Assembly (NCBI RefSeq): GCF_032854445.1
Contig: NC_088306.1
Coordinates: 18,259,764-18,323,763, forward strand
DNA from: Liolophura sinensis
Lineage: Eukaryota > Mollusca > Polyplacophora > Chitonida > Chitonidae
Length of the DNA stretch: 64,000 bases
Reading direction: 5' to 3'
Under the pieces are notes generated by a model, which was not told where the DNA came from, did not search any database, and saw only the letters and a program-made list of their open reading frames with translations. Within the stretch, counting starts at the first letter, position 1, and each line of letters opens with the position of its first letter. The position numbers were made by a program, and so were the translations under genes. Positions 34,746-48,879 of this stretch are shown here, piece after piece.

Positions 34746-35954
34746 TCATGTGTCTAACGATTCCAACATCCACAATTTTGTTTACTCAAGTTGTTATTGG
34801 ATGCATGGAAATGTCTGCGGGGTATTAAGTTCGTAAGCGCATCTTTTCCTAATATTATTCAAAAAACAGAAAAAAAAGGGAAATTATTTGGAAAACTTTG
34901 CATAATAATTACATGATAAGTTAATGTGAATCAAATATATGCATGTTTTATAGGGGTAAATCTCCATATCCTGATATGGAGAGGTTGGCCTTGGTATTGT
35001 TTACTTGTGGAATTACAGATACATGTAGTCAACATTGTTTGACATTTGTCACAAAATGTTGCACTTCTGTGCATGGTGAAATCCTCCACTAATTACACCA
35101 GAGGCTGACCAAATATTCTATATGTACATATTTTCTAGACATTATACAACAACTTTTTGAAAACCTTTTCTTGACATTTGCCTATACATATGAGTATATG
35201 TATATATGTATACACACACAAATATATACATGCACAGGTGTTGGAAAAGTTACAGAACTCTGCTGGGGTTATTGAACATTTTGAGAGGTACAGCTGTTAT
35301 TGTCCTTTTATATTATACTTAAAGATTGCTTGTTGTTGCTATTGTTGTTAAAGTGTACATAAAGCTATCCAAATTTTGTAAACTTCCCATAATACCTGTA
35401 GAAATGTTGGCTAATGATGCTAGTCTGTACTAATACTGTAGGTACCATAGCAACAACTGGAAGCTACAGTAGCAACATGTACACGTTATAGAAAAGATAA
35501 TTCAAAAGATAATATCAAAACCTAGTTAGTGTTTAAACAGATACCTATGGGAAATGTTGGATCAAAATGGTCCCATTTTAATGAAACCTGCTTTGAACAA
35601 GCACTTTTATTGTTAACATACCCAGGGCCGATGGCATATCCCCCAGAAAAAGGGGAATGTTATTGCTTTTTTGTTTTGGTGTGTGTAAAAAGAAATTTAA
35701 CCTGCAAGCCACCGATGTTGAAAACTTAGCTTAACCTTTGTTGATTTACAACCATCATCTTCATTTTTCAATGGTTCAGCCCAGTTGCAGTCTGTTTCAA
35801 CATGCATAATCCTTAGAAGGTCAAAGGCCATTAGTAGGATTCAGTTTGTATGCAGGGTAGTCTAGCTGTAATACTGTCTTTGTACAGATGCCTGGAGCCT
35901 GATACTGATTAGAAACTTGAGCAAGATAGACTCAGGGCCCTGGTTAGAATTAAT

Positions 35955-35960
35955 AATAAA
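35955..35960 (+). terminator. Candidate polyadenylation signal
   Basis: First canonical AATAAA on the plus strand found after the FERM-gene stop, followed by a moderately GT-rich segment (acgttttgtcagctgtctg). Another AATAAA lies at 36297-36302. Position alone does not prove use. Confidence 0.25.
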
Positions 35961-38900
35961 AGCACGTTTTGTCAGCTGTCTGCCGCATATGACACCCTCC
36001 TTCGCTCCGAGGGGGAATCTATGAGTTACATTTTGTTGCCGTATTTAGTCCCCAGATGTGATCAGTTTCCTGTGCGCCTTTGATATTAGCAGTCGTTATT
36101 TTCACTGCCTCATCCATCAGAAGAGCCCTGTGATGTAACGATTTCACTGCAAAGGATAGAATGAAAAAGATAAATTGAGAATATTGTAAGTTTTTTATGA
36201 GACGCATAAAAAGAGGTATTACATGAGTTTAGTTCAACGCCCACGACTTTCGCAATATTTTATAGCACGTAAACATTTAGAATCCACTAAACATTGAATA
36301 AAAACATTGAAGATTTAGATATTCCCCACAGTAAGTTAGTCTGAGTGGCTGCATTTAAATACATGTAGTTCAAATCTGTATTAAGTATATGTAAATTAAG
36401 TTTTTGCCTTTATTAGGATTTGATGACCATTTTTCGTTTTTAGTCATTAAAATTGTAGAATAGGGAATTTCAGCTTTTGGGCCATTTTACATATAAAGCA
36501 TGCTGGTTGTGGAAGAGCCTATTTGGGCTTTTCTGTGCTGTTCTGATAGGCTGGTTCCCTAGTCTTGTTAGGCTGATATAGCACAGCAGTCAACATAGAT
36601 CACTGTGGCTGTGTGTTTGAGACTTTAAACTTGTGAACTTCATTTTGATTACAAAGTTGATTTGGCTGGATTTTGCCGAAGTCTTTTCCCCTCCCTGTAT
36701 CGATCTCTGGGAGTAGCTTTTCTTTTTCGATTTCATAATTTTTCTTAAAAATTAATTTTTAAACAATTTTTGCTGAAGGTTGTGGATAATTTTATTTACT
36801 TATTTATTCAGAGTTTTGCATTTATTCAGAGCATTGCAGAAGTACATATTTTGCTTTTTTTCTTGCCTCTTACAAGTAATTAATATTTTACCCTAATTTT
36901 TTATTTTGTCGATACATTTTTATTTCAAAGATAATCAAATTAATTTTGTCATTGCTGGCTAGAGAGCATTGAGATAGCTCAGCTCCATGTTGGAGAGAAG
37001 CCTAGAAGGATAAAGTTGCAAGACTTCAGTTTTTGTTGCCGATTCAAGAGAAAAAAAAAGCATCAAGGGTTAATGAATTCTGCTGTAGCTAGTCCCAGAT
37101 GAGGAAGGAGGTGATACATGCGATGCATTGCATATTGTGGCTTTTGGAAGAGAGAGAATCATTTTATTATGTGTTAATGGATTTGTTTCGTAGCTGTTAA
37201 ATTTTGTGAATATTCACTGTTGAGCTTTCTGCTAAATGTTTAGGTTAGGTTTTGCTTTTTTTTTAAATCCTACCACATTTTGCATGGAGCTTTCACTTGA
37301 TTTACATGACTCCACGAATATATCATTACCCGGGTACCAGGGTTTAAAGGAAAACAAGCATTTTATTGATCAGTGTGCAGAGTTACTCATTGTTTTGTAT
37401 TCCTTAAAGGGATACAGAATCAATTCTGATTGGCTGGTGTGAGAGAGAGGCTAGTTGAGGCTGTGCCTTGCCAAAGCTGAATTTTAGGTATGGTACATTT
37501 GTTCAAGTGTAACCGAACCTGCAAGACTTAATCCCAGAAATCCTATCTTCACTGTCAGCCAGTTAGAGTCGATTCTGTATCTGTAACGCTCCCAGTACTC
37601 GCTGTTAGTCTGCAGAAGTCTGCCCGTACATGTTTGTGCAGAAGTCTGCCTGTACATGTATGTGCAGATGTCTGATTGTGCTGGAGGCGTTGGTCTTTTT
37701 TTGGCATTGTCCGTCTTGGGTCAAGGATATTTCTGATCAGAATGACAGAAAACATCCTGCAAAGGTCACTGCTACTTCCTTCAGCCTGAAGCTTCCAGCT
37801 TGATTTGGACTTATGATTGATAAAATTAGTCATGTCTTTGCCCTGGCTCGGACAAATGACTCCCTTTCTTCAGTACCTTCTTGCTGTCCAGAATTGATCA
37901 CAGAAATAGCTGGATTATGGCGCCCTCGGTGAATGGTGCACTCTATAAATTGATGTTTGTTCGAGCCTGGAAGGCAAAAGGCAATACATATAGGTATAGA
38001 GCTTGGTTCTAAGAATATTGAAAGGCATGTGGGCATGTTTATGAAGGTGACTTCATGTAAATGAAGTCAGAATCCAGATGAAGTAGATTATCCTGTTATG
38101 GCTTGGAGCAGATTTGTGCGAATGGCATTGGGTAAAAAATGGATAAAGGACGTACTAGGCATATGACAAGTAATAACTCGAGATTGCCCTTTGCTCGTCA
38201 GAGTCTAACTAGATGGCTACCAATATAACTGATGTTAGCTTGTGGACAAATGATTGGGTGAACATCCCAAAGGGGTAAAATCGTGAGGACACAACTTGTC
38301 TAGACTAGACTTTTACTTTAGTAATAACAATTGTTGTTTTTTTTTGGGGGGGGGGGGGGGTGGGGGAAGGGGTACTCAATCACTTTTTTTTAGTTTAGGT
38401 ACGTTCTTTGACGACCTAACCTGATAACTTTGAACTCCTGGCATTGTTTTGTAGTCTAATTGCCAGTGGATGTTTCTTATTATTTGCATGATCTGCTTAA
38501 AGAAAAGGATTCTAATTCTGAGCAGAGGACCTGATCTGCTTTCTCACGGGATACTTTTCGTGAAGTTACTGGAGATTAATTCCAGACTCCATTTTTTAAG
38601 GGCCCATATGGTGTTGTCCATTCAGACAGTCTTTTGTTGTACCGGCTGCAGTAATATACATGTAGTTTAAACATACAATTCCAGAATACATGTTGGTCCA
38701 TATTATGTTACGCATTTGTATAATGTTTTGTTGTCGGCTCTATAGTAATATTGTTTGAAGTTAAAATGGAGTATGAGCAGATTAAAATTTTCAAAAGTAT
38801 ACTTTGTTGCATGAATAGCTGTTGTTTGGCCAGAAGATCCTGTGACCTTGCTCTGCTTCTTGCTCCCTTGTGGACAGAGTCCTCCCATGTGTCTGATATA

Positions 38901-41900
38901 TTGCATATACTTTATGGAACCCCCTACCGGGGGCAGGCATAAGTGCTCTTTCATCCCAGTTGGCAGACTACCCATCACAACCGCTTGACATGATAAGGCA
39001 GAAATACTGTGGACTACGGAGTTTAATGCCAATCAGCCAATCAATATCAGGCCTAATGAGCACTGATACATGAAATATATGCATGGTCATTGTAGATGGG
39101 AGCTAAGAGTCTTCTCATCAAATTGATCATTATCACCACTGTGGTCTGTTAAACTGGTAGAAGGAAAACATGGTCAGCTTTTTTGGCACCAAGGTAATCC
39201 TGTGATTGCATTGGTTTTTTTCCCTTTTAGGATTTTTTTTTTTTTCTAAGTTTTCATATACCCATATGTGTTTTTGATACTGAAAATCACACACTAGTGA
39301 AGCCTTTTTGGAAGACAAGGTGCCAGAAACGCCTCAAAGAATTTGCTTATTTGTATTTGTACATCTTTTTTAGGCATATTTTTGTGTGGTGATTCAGCAT
39401 AAAAGCATCTATCTGTCTGTTAGGTAATGGGCCTGGTTTCAATGCTTTCCATTCTGCTTTTCATCCTGAAGCTTCAAAGGTCATGTTAATCATTTCTAAC
39501 CAAAACGTCATGGTTACAGTCATTCCTGCTTAATTTACCATCGATCATAGCAGCCAGTTCATTAGTGTTGCTGAAACCAAAGCTTTCTGTCCATAAACCT
39601 GAAGGTTGTTTTTCTAATTCGCACTTAAACAGTCACTACAAGTTGACAACTGCTCGATACCCTTCTATTTCTGACTTTAGAAATTGCTGCTTAGTTGATG
39701 TACATGGACTTACTTTGTTTTTAGGTTGTTTTCAAAGTATATCTTTAAAGCCTGATGGCCCAAAACCAGGCATCAAATACATTTGGGTTCAATTTGGGTA
39801 TTCTCCCCCAAAAAGAAAAGGTCAGGAGAAAAAGACCTGAATATGGTTACTGAACTTTAATACGGTGTCAGAAGACATTTATGTTCATGTTTGTTTCTCT
39901 GTCTCTTGCTAAAGCTATATACTGTAACTTCTTAACCTTTTCACATGATTACCAGGTGTTTATTCAAGCATATTTTGAAGGCATTATCCTGTGTTGACTG
40001 ATAAAGTTGTACTTTTTGTCAAGCCCTGAAACTGGCCACTCCAACCAATGTAGTTTTGTCTCCAAAATCAGCTTAAAAATATTCATAAATTGCACTGAAA
40101 ATTGATCTTTCGTATGTGAAAAGGCTGAGGAATGAGGGTACCTATGATTGTATCTCAAATTTCCATCTCTCTGACCAGTGTAGGATTCCTGACATTTTAT
40201 GCATATGATGGTGGTGTTTACTGAAAGGAGCTTTATATCCTCCAGATATTCAGTATTCTTCAGGTCTATTTAGTTTGACATTAACTTATGTGCGATGAAT
40301 CCCTCCCGGTGGGGGGATTGTGTTGGGAATGTCTTAGGTATGTTTCCATCGTATTTGGATTAGTTCTTTAGGAGTGTCTCCGAAGGATTCTGCTGAGGCG
40401 TGGATTTGTCTCGGTGACCTAGACGCTGTTGTCTTATTGATGATCGGCACTGTCCAGACAAAACCGACAGATGCTTCTGATGTAACAGATACATGGGTTG
40501 GAAAAGATAGCCAACATTGTCAATAAATGGACAGAATGGGACACACAACAGGCTCTATGTCTATCTCATACGGATGTCTCAGAATTGAAGACAAGCCCAG
40601 AGGTTTGCAAAGGGACTGCCAATTCATGAATTTCAGAATCAATGAGACTTTTCCGTCTTGATTTCCAAACTGATAAAATCTGTACCATCATTGGACTAAA
40701 ACTTGCCTTGAGCTGTACATGTAATTACATTGAGATTTTGCATGTCTGATAGGGCATGCATAGCATGGTTGTTGAATTTTCTCTCAAAATGGTCTCGCTA
40801 CAGAATGGCTGAAACATTACTAGCGCATCAATAAATCTGTCATTCATTCATTCTTCTCAAAATGACATTGACTGGGTTTGTCCGTCCTGATTGTGCAGTC
40901 TTAAAGGAAGGACTCCTGGTGGCGACTATTGAGTTCACAAATGCTGACCACGGCATGCTTAAATTTGTCGTCAGAATTCATCCAGTTAATTATTTGTAAG
41001 AACTCTGGCTTCATGCAGTTTTGTTTGATTACATATCTTTATTAAAATGAGTGTTTCCATAATTCTATGTGCATTTTTTGGATCTATCTTTGTTGCCGCT
41101 GCTGTTCTTTTGGGTGAAATTTCTACATGTACTATACACTTCAGTATACCTCCCGCTATACATTGAACCTGGCTACTTACATTACTGTCTTGGTGGTTGT
41201 TGTTGTTTTTTTGTTAATATATACACGTGCATACACTGATCTAATGGGCTTGGGTAATAGGTTTGTATTTAGAATTTCACTGAGATTTTTATTTAGAATG
41301 CTCCATACAATCGGTGTCTTGTCCTGTTTCCAGTTTGAAGTAAGGCAAAAGCAACATAATAATCAAGCTAATAAGAAAATGTTTACAGTTTTCCATTATT
41401 CCAGATGTTTATTTGTGTTATTTTATCCAAGGTACTATATCTATATATATATATATACAGCTGCTGTGACATATTTTTGTATAGTTATGGCAATCATTAA
41501 TGGTGTTTTATGTGTTTTTAGGGATTGTTCCATTTCTTCTTTTACTTGTAGATATTTGTTGATTGATTGTTTTGGTTGCTTATCTTGTTGTGGATTTCAT
41601 CAGAGGGATAGCTCAGCTCCGCGCCCCGTGCATATCCTGCTAAGTATTGTGGGATTGGTAAGGTATTGCCTCCATGCTTGCCTGGTATGCCATCCATCCC
41701 TAACTCAGACTCTTTCCTAAAGCGCAGATCTAATCAGCGATTTTGTGGTGTTAAACTGCAGCGCTGATTTGCAGATCACTGCATCAGGGTGCATGGTCAC
41801 ACTGTATCTCTACTTTGCATGATTTCGGATCATGCCTTTTTGCTTCGATGCATTGTTTACGATCTTATGTCCTTTCTGTTTAAATCAATAGCCACATCAG

Positions 41901-42299
41901 AATTGTCTTTTATGTATAAAGTAATTGATTTTGTTTTCATAACTTCAGAAAGAAAGAATACGTTTATTATTTTGGTGGCAGACTTGGAAAAGATTCATTT
42001 GTTCATAATATTGACTTTTTGAGACTTTCTTTTTTTTTCTTTTTTTGCTATGGGAAGTTTTCCAAAATTAAGCCTTTTCTCTACTTGGGCTAGCTTTTGC
42101 TTGATAAGCTTTGGTTGCATTGCTGTCTATTATCATCATGTGCAGGATGTCTTGGTGACAAATAGCTTGGTAACTTAATCTTAGGATCAGCAGATTTTCT
42201 TCTGATAATCAGATCACATTAGTATTCATTAAAACTTAAATTTGTGTATAACTATGATAGAGCATTAACCATGTGTCCACCAAAACTAATTATTTATAG
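35961..42299. other. Gene-poor region
   Basis: No supported gene. Contents: a G homopolymer at 38346-38360, a small inverted-repeat element at 39915-40143, a possible SINE remnant at about 38960-39048 (gagtttaatgccaatcagcc) and another near 40790-40855 (ending tcattcattcattc). The 197-codon frame at 41127-41720 is AT-rich, crosses a TA microsatellite and is not accepted as a gene. Confidence 0.5.
39915..40143 (+). mobile_element. Small inverted-repeat element, copy 3
   Basis: Best-preserved ends of the three copies: cttcttaaccttttcacatg on the left, and gtatgtgaaaaggctgagga on the right, which is its approximate reverse complement. Internal landmarks: ggtgtttattcaagcatatt, gactgataaagttg, tagttttgtctccaaaatca. 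Confidence 0.7.
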
Positions 42300-42522
42300 A
42301 ATATACTCTAAATGACCTAAAATTTCGCCAAGAAAAGTGCATTTTTAGATGCAAATAAATGTCACAAAATACTATTTTGTGTGGCGAAACTTTTTCCAGC
42401 AGAATATCATCCCACGTTCCGAGCAAACCTCAAAACACCTTTCTAAAATCAATAGAACTCTCAAACTGAGGAAAAATGGGCGAGTTAGTCATGGACAAAA
42501 TTTGTGGTCATTTAGGGTAGCT
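42300..42522 (+). repeat. Dispersed repeat, copy 1
   Basis: About 220 bp matching 62796-62997 in the same orientation. Shared landmarks: tatactctaaatgac, gcaaacctcaaaacacc, caatagaactctc, aggaaaaatgggc and ggtcattt. Non-coding. Confidence 0.75.
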
Positions 42523-45500
42523 TTTTTTTGGCTGTTTTCTTACTGTTTATGTGCAGTTAAGGCACAGCGTGTAAAGTTCTTGTAATTGTTAGGATTTGGG
42601 TGGATAATTTGGACAGTTTGCAATCACTTTGGGAAAATGCGTTCATTGCTTCGGTGCCTGCTAAAGGGATTGCAAGGGAATGCGTTTTAGATGATAGAAA
42701 TTCAGTGCTAGAAAACAAAATGGCTGCTACATGGTGCCTAAGATGCTTACTGCATTTCCTGCAGGAACAACCATATTTTTTTTTATGTAGACATGTTGTA
42801 TAAGTTGGAAACCTACATGATGTATGTCTTAGATCAGAATAAGAAACAGTGGCAGTTATAAAGCTTTGCTCAGTCTGGACCTGCATAAACAATGAATGAG
42901 TGTACAGTCCTAACAAATCAACTTTTCAATATATTTCTGCTCATTTTATTGATTTGTTGCTAGTTTTTAGCATCATTGTGAAATGTGGATGTGGAAATTT
43001 CTTGAGCCAAGATGGGAGCAGTAATGTTAAAAGGCTTCTCTTTAGGTTTATGCTTTCAAGAAACAAAACAATGAAGGAAGAGCATCAATAGGCTTCTGTT
43101 TTCTATTAAAAGCTTCTATATATTTGTACTTCCTTGATAGCAAGCTGCTTGCCAAAATAAGCCTTGACTTTGAATTTCTTACTCATTGAGTTTTTCCTAT
43201 AGATTTCATGTTTTCTTTTATATGTTTCTATACAAAATCTTTAACCTGTATTTGACTCCTGCGTACCTAAAACTATTACTTCGAAATCTTGTTGATATTT
43301 GATAGACTTTGAAAAATGTGATTAATACAATTTTAAGAAGACATTGTATTGAACCTAAAATTTTATCCATGACAAAGTTCATCATTTTGTCTGATTTTGA
43401 GAGTTCTCTTCATGTGGGAAAGACGATTTAAAGGGTTGTGATATCCAACAGCTAAAGTTACATTTTATTACCATTATTTGCCTCTGAGAATGCCTTTTTT
43501 TAGGCGAATTTTTTAAGGAAAGTTCAGTTAAAATTGGCTTCACACAAGGAGTGAAGGAGGTACTATGCTATGAGGAAACCATTTGATTTGATAGATTAAG
43601 AAATGCTGCAAGAAATTAAGAAATACTGCAAGAAATTAAGAAATACTGCAAGAATGTCAGAGTTTTTGAGTCAGTGCTTTGTTCAAAACTGTACACTTGG
43701 CAGGTAAACAAATATTGAAGCCATTGAGTGAGGCATAACTGATACTTCTCCTTTTTGTTTGCATCTTTAAAGTTGTCTCGGGTTGAGCACTATTTGGTGT
43801 CTTGCATAATTCCTTGACGGACGATACATGCTTCCCACACAGTATGTTTGTTCCTTTAAACATAACGCTGGCATTGTGGACACCAAGCGCAACTTGAGCC
43901 CGTAGCCGATCACCTTTTCTCCCAAACAAAAGAAGAACCATCTATTCCTAAATGGTTAGAAAGCAGTTTGTTTTCATTCTAGCAACCATGATTATTAAAC
44001 TGTGAACTTAACCTACTTGGAGAGCATGTAACTATTGCCTTTTGTCAAGCCGTTAACCAACATCCTGTTGTCTTTGGTTGTGACTTGGTCAATCACATTA
44101 TGTCCGTTTCCTGGTTGATATATATTTTTTTTTTCTCATATTATTTTTATGTATTGGTACATGTATACTAGGGCTGTATGGATTTCAATTTGTACATGAA
44201 CTGTAGTGATGTTTAAAATAAGTTTCTGAACAAATACTGAAGAAGATTTTTTTTTTTTTTTTTTTTTTTTATTTCTCTTTGGAATGTCCGGTTTTCTAGT
44301 TCTTTCTTGCTGGTTTTAATATTATTCTTAATGATTTGCTTATTTGCAGCATTTTGATATTTTATTAACAAAATGGTGAGACACTAGTGAACAGTGACTG
44401 CATGGAAATAATCCCAGTTCCTCTTACTTAGAAAAATACTGATCACTTTTGAATAGTATGCTTAAACTCAACAAAAAAACATTTAACCCTGCAAATGCTG
44501 ATAGGCACAAAATCATGGAGACAGGCTGTTTGTTTGTTTCCTCCTGTTTGTCAGTCATGATAATTATTACCGCCCGAAGGCACCACAAGTTCTCCTTGAT
44601 CGAAATGCTGTCATTGTCATTCGCATTTTGAAAAGGTGTGATGTCCAACTTACGTTGTTGTTTTGCATGTGGTGATACATGCCCTTGCTATGTTATTCCA
44701 CACATCTTAAAAGTACACTGTTCCCAACAGGAATAATACTACATTGTCAACCTTTTTGTATTTTTTGTTGTTTTTTTTTTTTTTTGGTACCTTTCTATGG
44801 TCTGAAATATGAAAGATATATATATATATTTTTTTTTTTTTCGGTTTTTCACTATTAGATGATATATTTAAATAATTGTTACTGGTACACATTGTTAAGA
44901 TTAAACTATCTGTGAAGAGTTTACACAAGCTGTTTTCTTTTTGTGTGTGTTTTGAGGGTACATTTCAAATTCAGCGATTGTTATTTCTAAAATGGCCTTT
45001 TATTCGGGTGTTTTGTATTGTTTATGTTAATTCACTGCTGTTGTCAAAAGTCTATTGGCTATTCAGGCTGGTGGTAATGTAGTCAAATCAGGTTGGCCAG
45101 TTTCTCTGGATGTACCAGGCTGTGCGAGCTTTAGGTCAGAATTTTGTTTATAATTCGGAAAAATTTAAGAACGGGTAATTCTTCTGGAATTAGGAGCAAT
45201 CCCAAAAAAGGGGAAAACACATCAATTCAGCAGGGAACCTTTGCGGATGAAGGCATCTTTCTACGCACTTCATCAATCATGATAGATTTGTCATAAGCGA
45301 TGATTAAAAAGGTTGCTAATTTCTAATTTTTTGTTTTCCCTCTTTGGAGGTCTTGCGGAGACTGAATATAGAGATAAATGTGTTTATGATTCGTTTATAA
45401 AAACGGTACAGTGTTACAGTCCCTCCAGATAGGACTCCCACTACATCACAGTTATTGACTGGAGCAAATCTGAATTGAAGAGATATCAAAAAGATATTAC

Positions 45501-47534
45501 AGGGTTGATGGAGAGGAAGTTGGCCGTGGACTGGCATTTTGCGGGCTTCCACTACCCTGTAATACGCCCCCCCAGGATGTTAAGTGACAGTCCTCTACCC
45601 TCACCCACTAATACAGGCAAAAGTGCATGGCTCAGTCGCTAGTAATATCAGCTAAATTTTGTGTTTCTTGGAAGTGTTAACAAATTAAAAAGGCCACTAC
45701 TTATCCTACTGTGTAATGTATGTCTAATGTTTTCAGAATTTTTTTGTTTTTTTTCCATTTTTGTTTTAATTGTGGCATTGAGCTTAAAAACGAAAAAAAG
45801 CTGTGATGTATGGATACCATTTTACTTATGTTATTTTTGTCGTGCCTTTTGGCTGTCCGTTTAATGATGTAAGTTTTGTTTGCTCTCCTCCTTGGTGATA
45901 AATTATTTGTATACTCGTTACCATGGGGATGAATATTTAGTCCTTAAGAGCCGCACTGAGAAGCTATCCCATAATACTTAAAGCTTACCTTTCTTCAAGT
46001 CCTTGTTTAGAGTGACGCTATCGGCATATTGATCTAGGCATATGTACAGGGAAATTCGAAACTCAAATGGACTGTTTGACAAATGAGAAATGTACATGAC
46101 TGTATATGCATTTTGTCTAGAGATTTCTTGTTATACAGAAAAAAACAACAACAAACTGTCCTAAGAAATAATAAATGCCTTTGTTTTAATGTATTCTGCC
46201 TCTTTGTACCTTGTTTGTCAACAACAGAGGTATTTTCTACCGTCGATATAGTTGACAAGTTGTAATCACCTGTGATTTTACGCTCTCCTTCATTCTCTTT
46301 ATCCGGAGAAAGGGATTATAATTAACAGAATCTGTTATCCTGTCTAAAGGTGGGTTAACCTGTCTGGATGCTCTTCAAAGCTGGTTTAGTTCGAAACATC
46401 GGCGCAAATTGGTTTCATGGGTGAACAGTTTCCAGCACAAAGGTTAGAGAGGCAGTGGCTGATGGAGGAAGACTGTGGTTGCCTGTACTGAGGCATGATG
46501 CTATTAGTAAGCAATAGGCTCCCCAAAGTAATGCTACTTCAAGATGTCCAGCATCCATAGATCACAACGATGCGAAGCTCGAACAGGTTGGAACTTTGAT
46601 TGGATGGTTGGACAGTGGGGTGGCTCAAGATAAAATGAAGTGACAAACCCAAAGAGCATATCAGACATGGAAGACCACGAACATACACTTATTCCAGAGG
46701 GCAGTGATGTTGGCTACTTTTGACATTAAGGGAACGGCCCAGAGATTTTTCTGGCTTGTTGCCAACCATCGCATACAATTACCGACCACATAATACTGAG
46801 GCTGATACTATTCATTAATTCCGTCAAACAGGCTCGTGGTTACGTACCAATTAAAGAGTCATTCCCACAACCCCCCTCCCCTTTTTGTCTCCCCCCCCCC
46901 CCATCCTGCCCTTTTCATCTCCTTTCAGAATTACCCATAATGCCCCTGTGTTCATATGATTGGTTGGCTGGCTTGCACAGTTTCCATTTTGATTGGCTGA
47001 CAAATTGTATTTACTCACATGTTCTCTCTTTCGTAAAAGTGTTTGCTTGTTGAGCCGTTGTTCCTAATGCGTGAGTTGTGAGCTCTCCAATCACCTTCAG
47101 TGTTTATAGAAACAAAACGGCTGAATGACGAGATTTTGCCCTAGTAACTTCAGCTCTGGAGCTCTGGAGCTCTCTCTCTCTCCCCTTCTGATGAATCGGC
47201 TTTGGTGTTAATTGATCTTTCTCTCTCCGGTATTATATTGATGGAAAGATCTCCCTCAGCTTTCCAACTCAAACAATGACCAATTTCACTAAAGCTGCGC
47301 TGGACTGAAACTCGCCGTGTTACACTCGCCCAGACTGGCAGTGTACGTTTGTATCTCAGCCTATTAAAGCTTCGCTGACTGGTTCGGAACCTGTGTGCTC
47401 TTCGGCTGGCCTGTGATTTCATTTGCTGCCTCCCTCCTCCCTTTCAGCCTGCAGTTTGTGTTTTCACTAAGCCAGCCGCTGGCATGTCTGTGTTCTGCAA
47501 CACAGGTGAGGCTCTCAAGTCGGCAGACGATAAT
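42523..47534. other. Gene-poor region
   Basis: AT-rich, with no supported exon on either strand. It includes a 20-bp tandem repeat at 43595-43655, a T homopolymer near 44249-44270 and T-rich runs near 44770 and 44830. The part at about 46300-47500 is less AT-rich than its surroundings but shows no recognisable protein motif. Confidence 0.45.
43595..43655 (+). repeat. 20-bp tandem repeat
   Basis: Three copies of attaagaaatactgcaagaa with one substitution in the first. Confidence 0.85.
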
Positions 47535-48165
47535 TGAATAATTACTCTGTAGATAGAATTTGTGAAAAAAAATCTATAGTCAGTCTCCGAAAGAAGATGT
47601 TCACTTTTCCTGAAGAACCTTTTTTTCCTCTCACAATTCCTACTCAGTAGTTTGTTTCCTTTCAAATAGATTGCATCAAATGCTTGACTTTTATACATGT
47701 CCAATTTCACAGACTTGGAATAGGGTTTGTTTTCTTGTCACATTACAGTGTAGATAGAAAGTCTGGACAAAAATCTGTAGTCAGTATCTTAAAAAGATAT
47801 TCACCTTTCTCAAAAAACTTTTTTTTGTTTAACCATTTCTTCCGCACAGAGTTCAGCCAGTGCTTGCCTTTTATGTGATCTTAGCAGTGTCAAATACATT
47901 TTTAATTTCTGTTTTTAATGTCTGAAAAAGAAATCTGTAGTCATTATCTGAGAAAGATATTCACCTTTCTTAAAAGACTTTTTTTTGTTTAACCATTTTT
48001 TCCACACACAGTTCAGCCAGTGCTTGGCTTTTAAGCAATCTTATCAGTGTCAAATACATTTTTAATTTCTATTTTTAATGTCTAAAGAAGAAATCTGTAG
48101 TCAGTATCTAAGAAAGATATTCATCTTTCTCAAAAATTTTTTTTTGTTTAACCATTTCTTCCACA
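47535..48165 (+). repeat. 160-bp tandem repeat
   Basis: Two clear junctions with a 160-base period (aaatctgtagtcag-like blocks at 47771, 47931 and 48091). An older, more diverged copy begins near 47535. Units contain agatattcacctttct, gtttaaccatttcttcc and gtcaaatacatttttaattt. Confidence 0.85.
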
Positions 48166-48879
48166 CAGATTTTATACAGCATCAATATCATACATTTGTA
48201 ATTCCTTTTTCTTATACTGGGGTAAACTTTTTCAGCTCTTTAATAGCGTTGTCTTCCTAGTTTGTGGAGAGGACTTGCAGTTTTTGATCTTCAAAATCAT
48301 CTTCGCTAAATTTGTGTCCTGAAGGTCTGTTGTTGTAACAATTTATTCTTTTAATTTTAAAAGTGAAATTATTTAATATTCAAGACCAGTTTATGGTTAC
48401 AGTTGAAGTTTGTTTTATAAACTTTTTATTTTTTTAAAAACTTTTAAAAAATTTTTGAACTACTCATAAAGTTTGTAATTCTTCCCCAGTTTTAGTGTCA
48501 TAAAATTTCAGAGGATAGTTGTATGTTTCATCAGACTATAAATTAAGGTGCATGGTGTTTAAGGTATCGATGTTGTTTCAGGAAAGATTTTTTAGTGTTT
48601 CATGGAGATAAAAAGACGTAAATACCAGGCACTCAGGACTATTGCTTAAATCAATAGTCATATAAATTAATTAAATAAGTAATGTAACAAATGTGATGGG
48701 TAATCTGAGAATTTCATTTCAAATTTTTGCAGTGTAAAGAAAAATATGAATTTTTTTTTTTTTTTTTGTAGTGAACTAGAAATCATTTGCTTTAGGCCGT
48801 ATCTTGATATATTAGCTTAATAAGGCTATTAAAGGTTGGCGACGTAACCAGAAGAGGCATATCTAGCAAAAGTTAATGA
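48166..48879. other. AT-rich spacer
   Basis: Very AT-rich sequence with T and A homopolymers (for example 48751-48768). No feature recognised. Confidence 0.5.

Larger units (their letters stand above)
33613..35960 (+). other. Probable 3' untranslated region of the FERM gene
   Basis: AT-rich and T-rich sequence after the stop, with runs such as the T-rich block at 34025-34045. It contains a short direct repeat (agactccacc/g at 34146, 34188 and 34227) inside an 89-codon frame ending near 34441, then the degenerate repeat at 34445-34745. The end at the AATAAA at 35955 is a guess. Confidence 0.35.

Noticed and set aside
41127-41720. 197-codon plus-strand frame, the longest unexplained one
   Set aside because: Rich in Tyr, Phe, Val and Cys as expected from AT-rich sequence. 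It crosses a TA microsatellite (YIYIYIY) and shows no family motif or gene-like neighbours.
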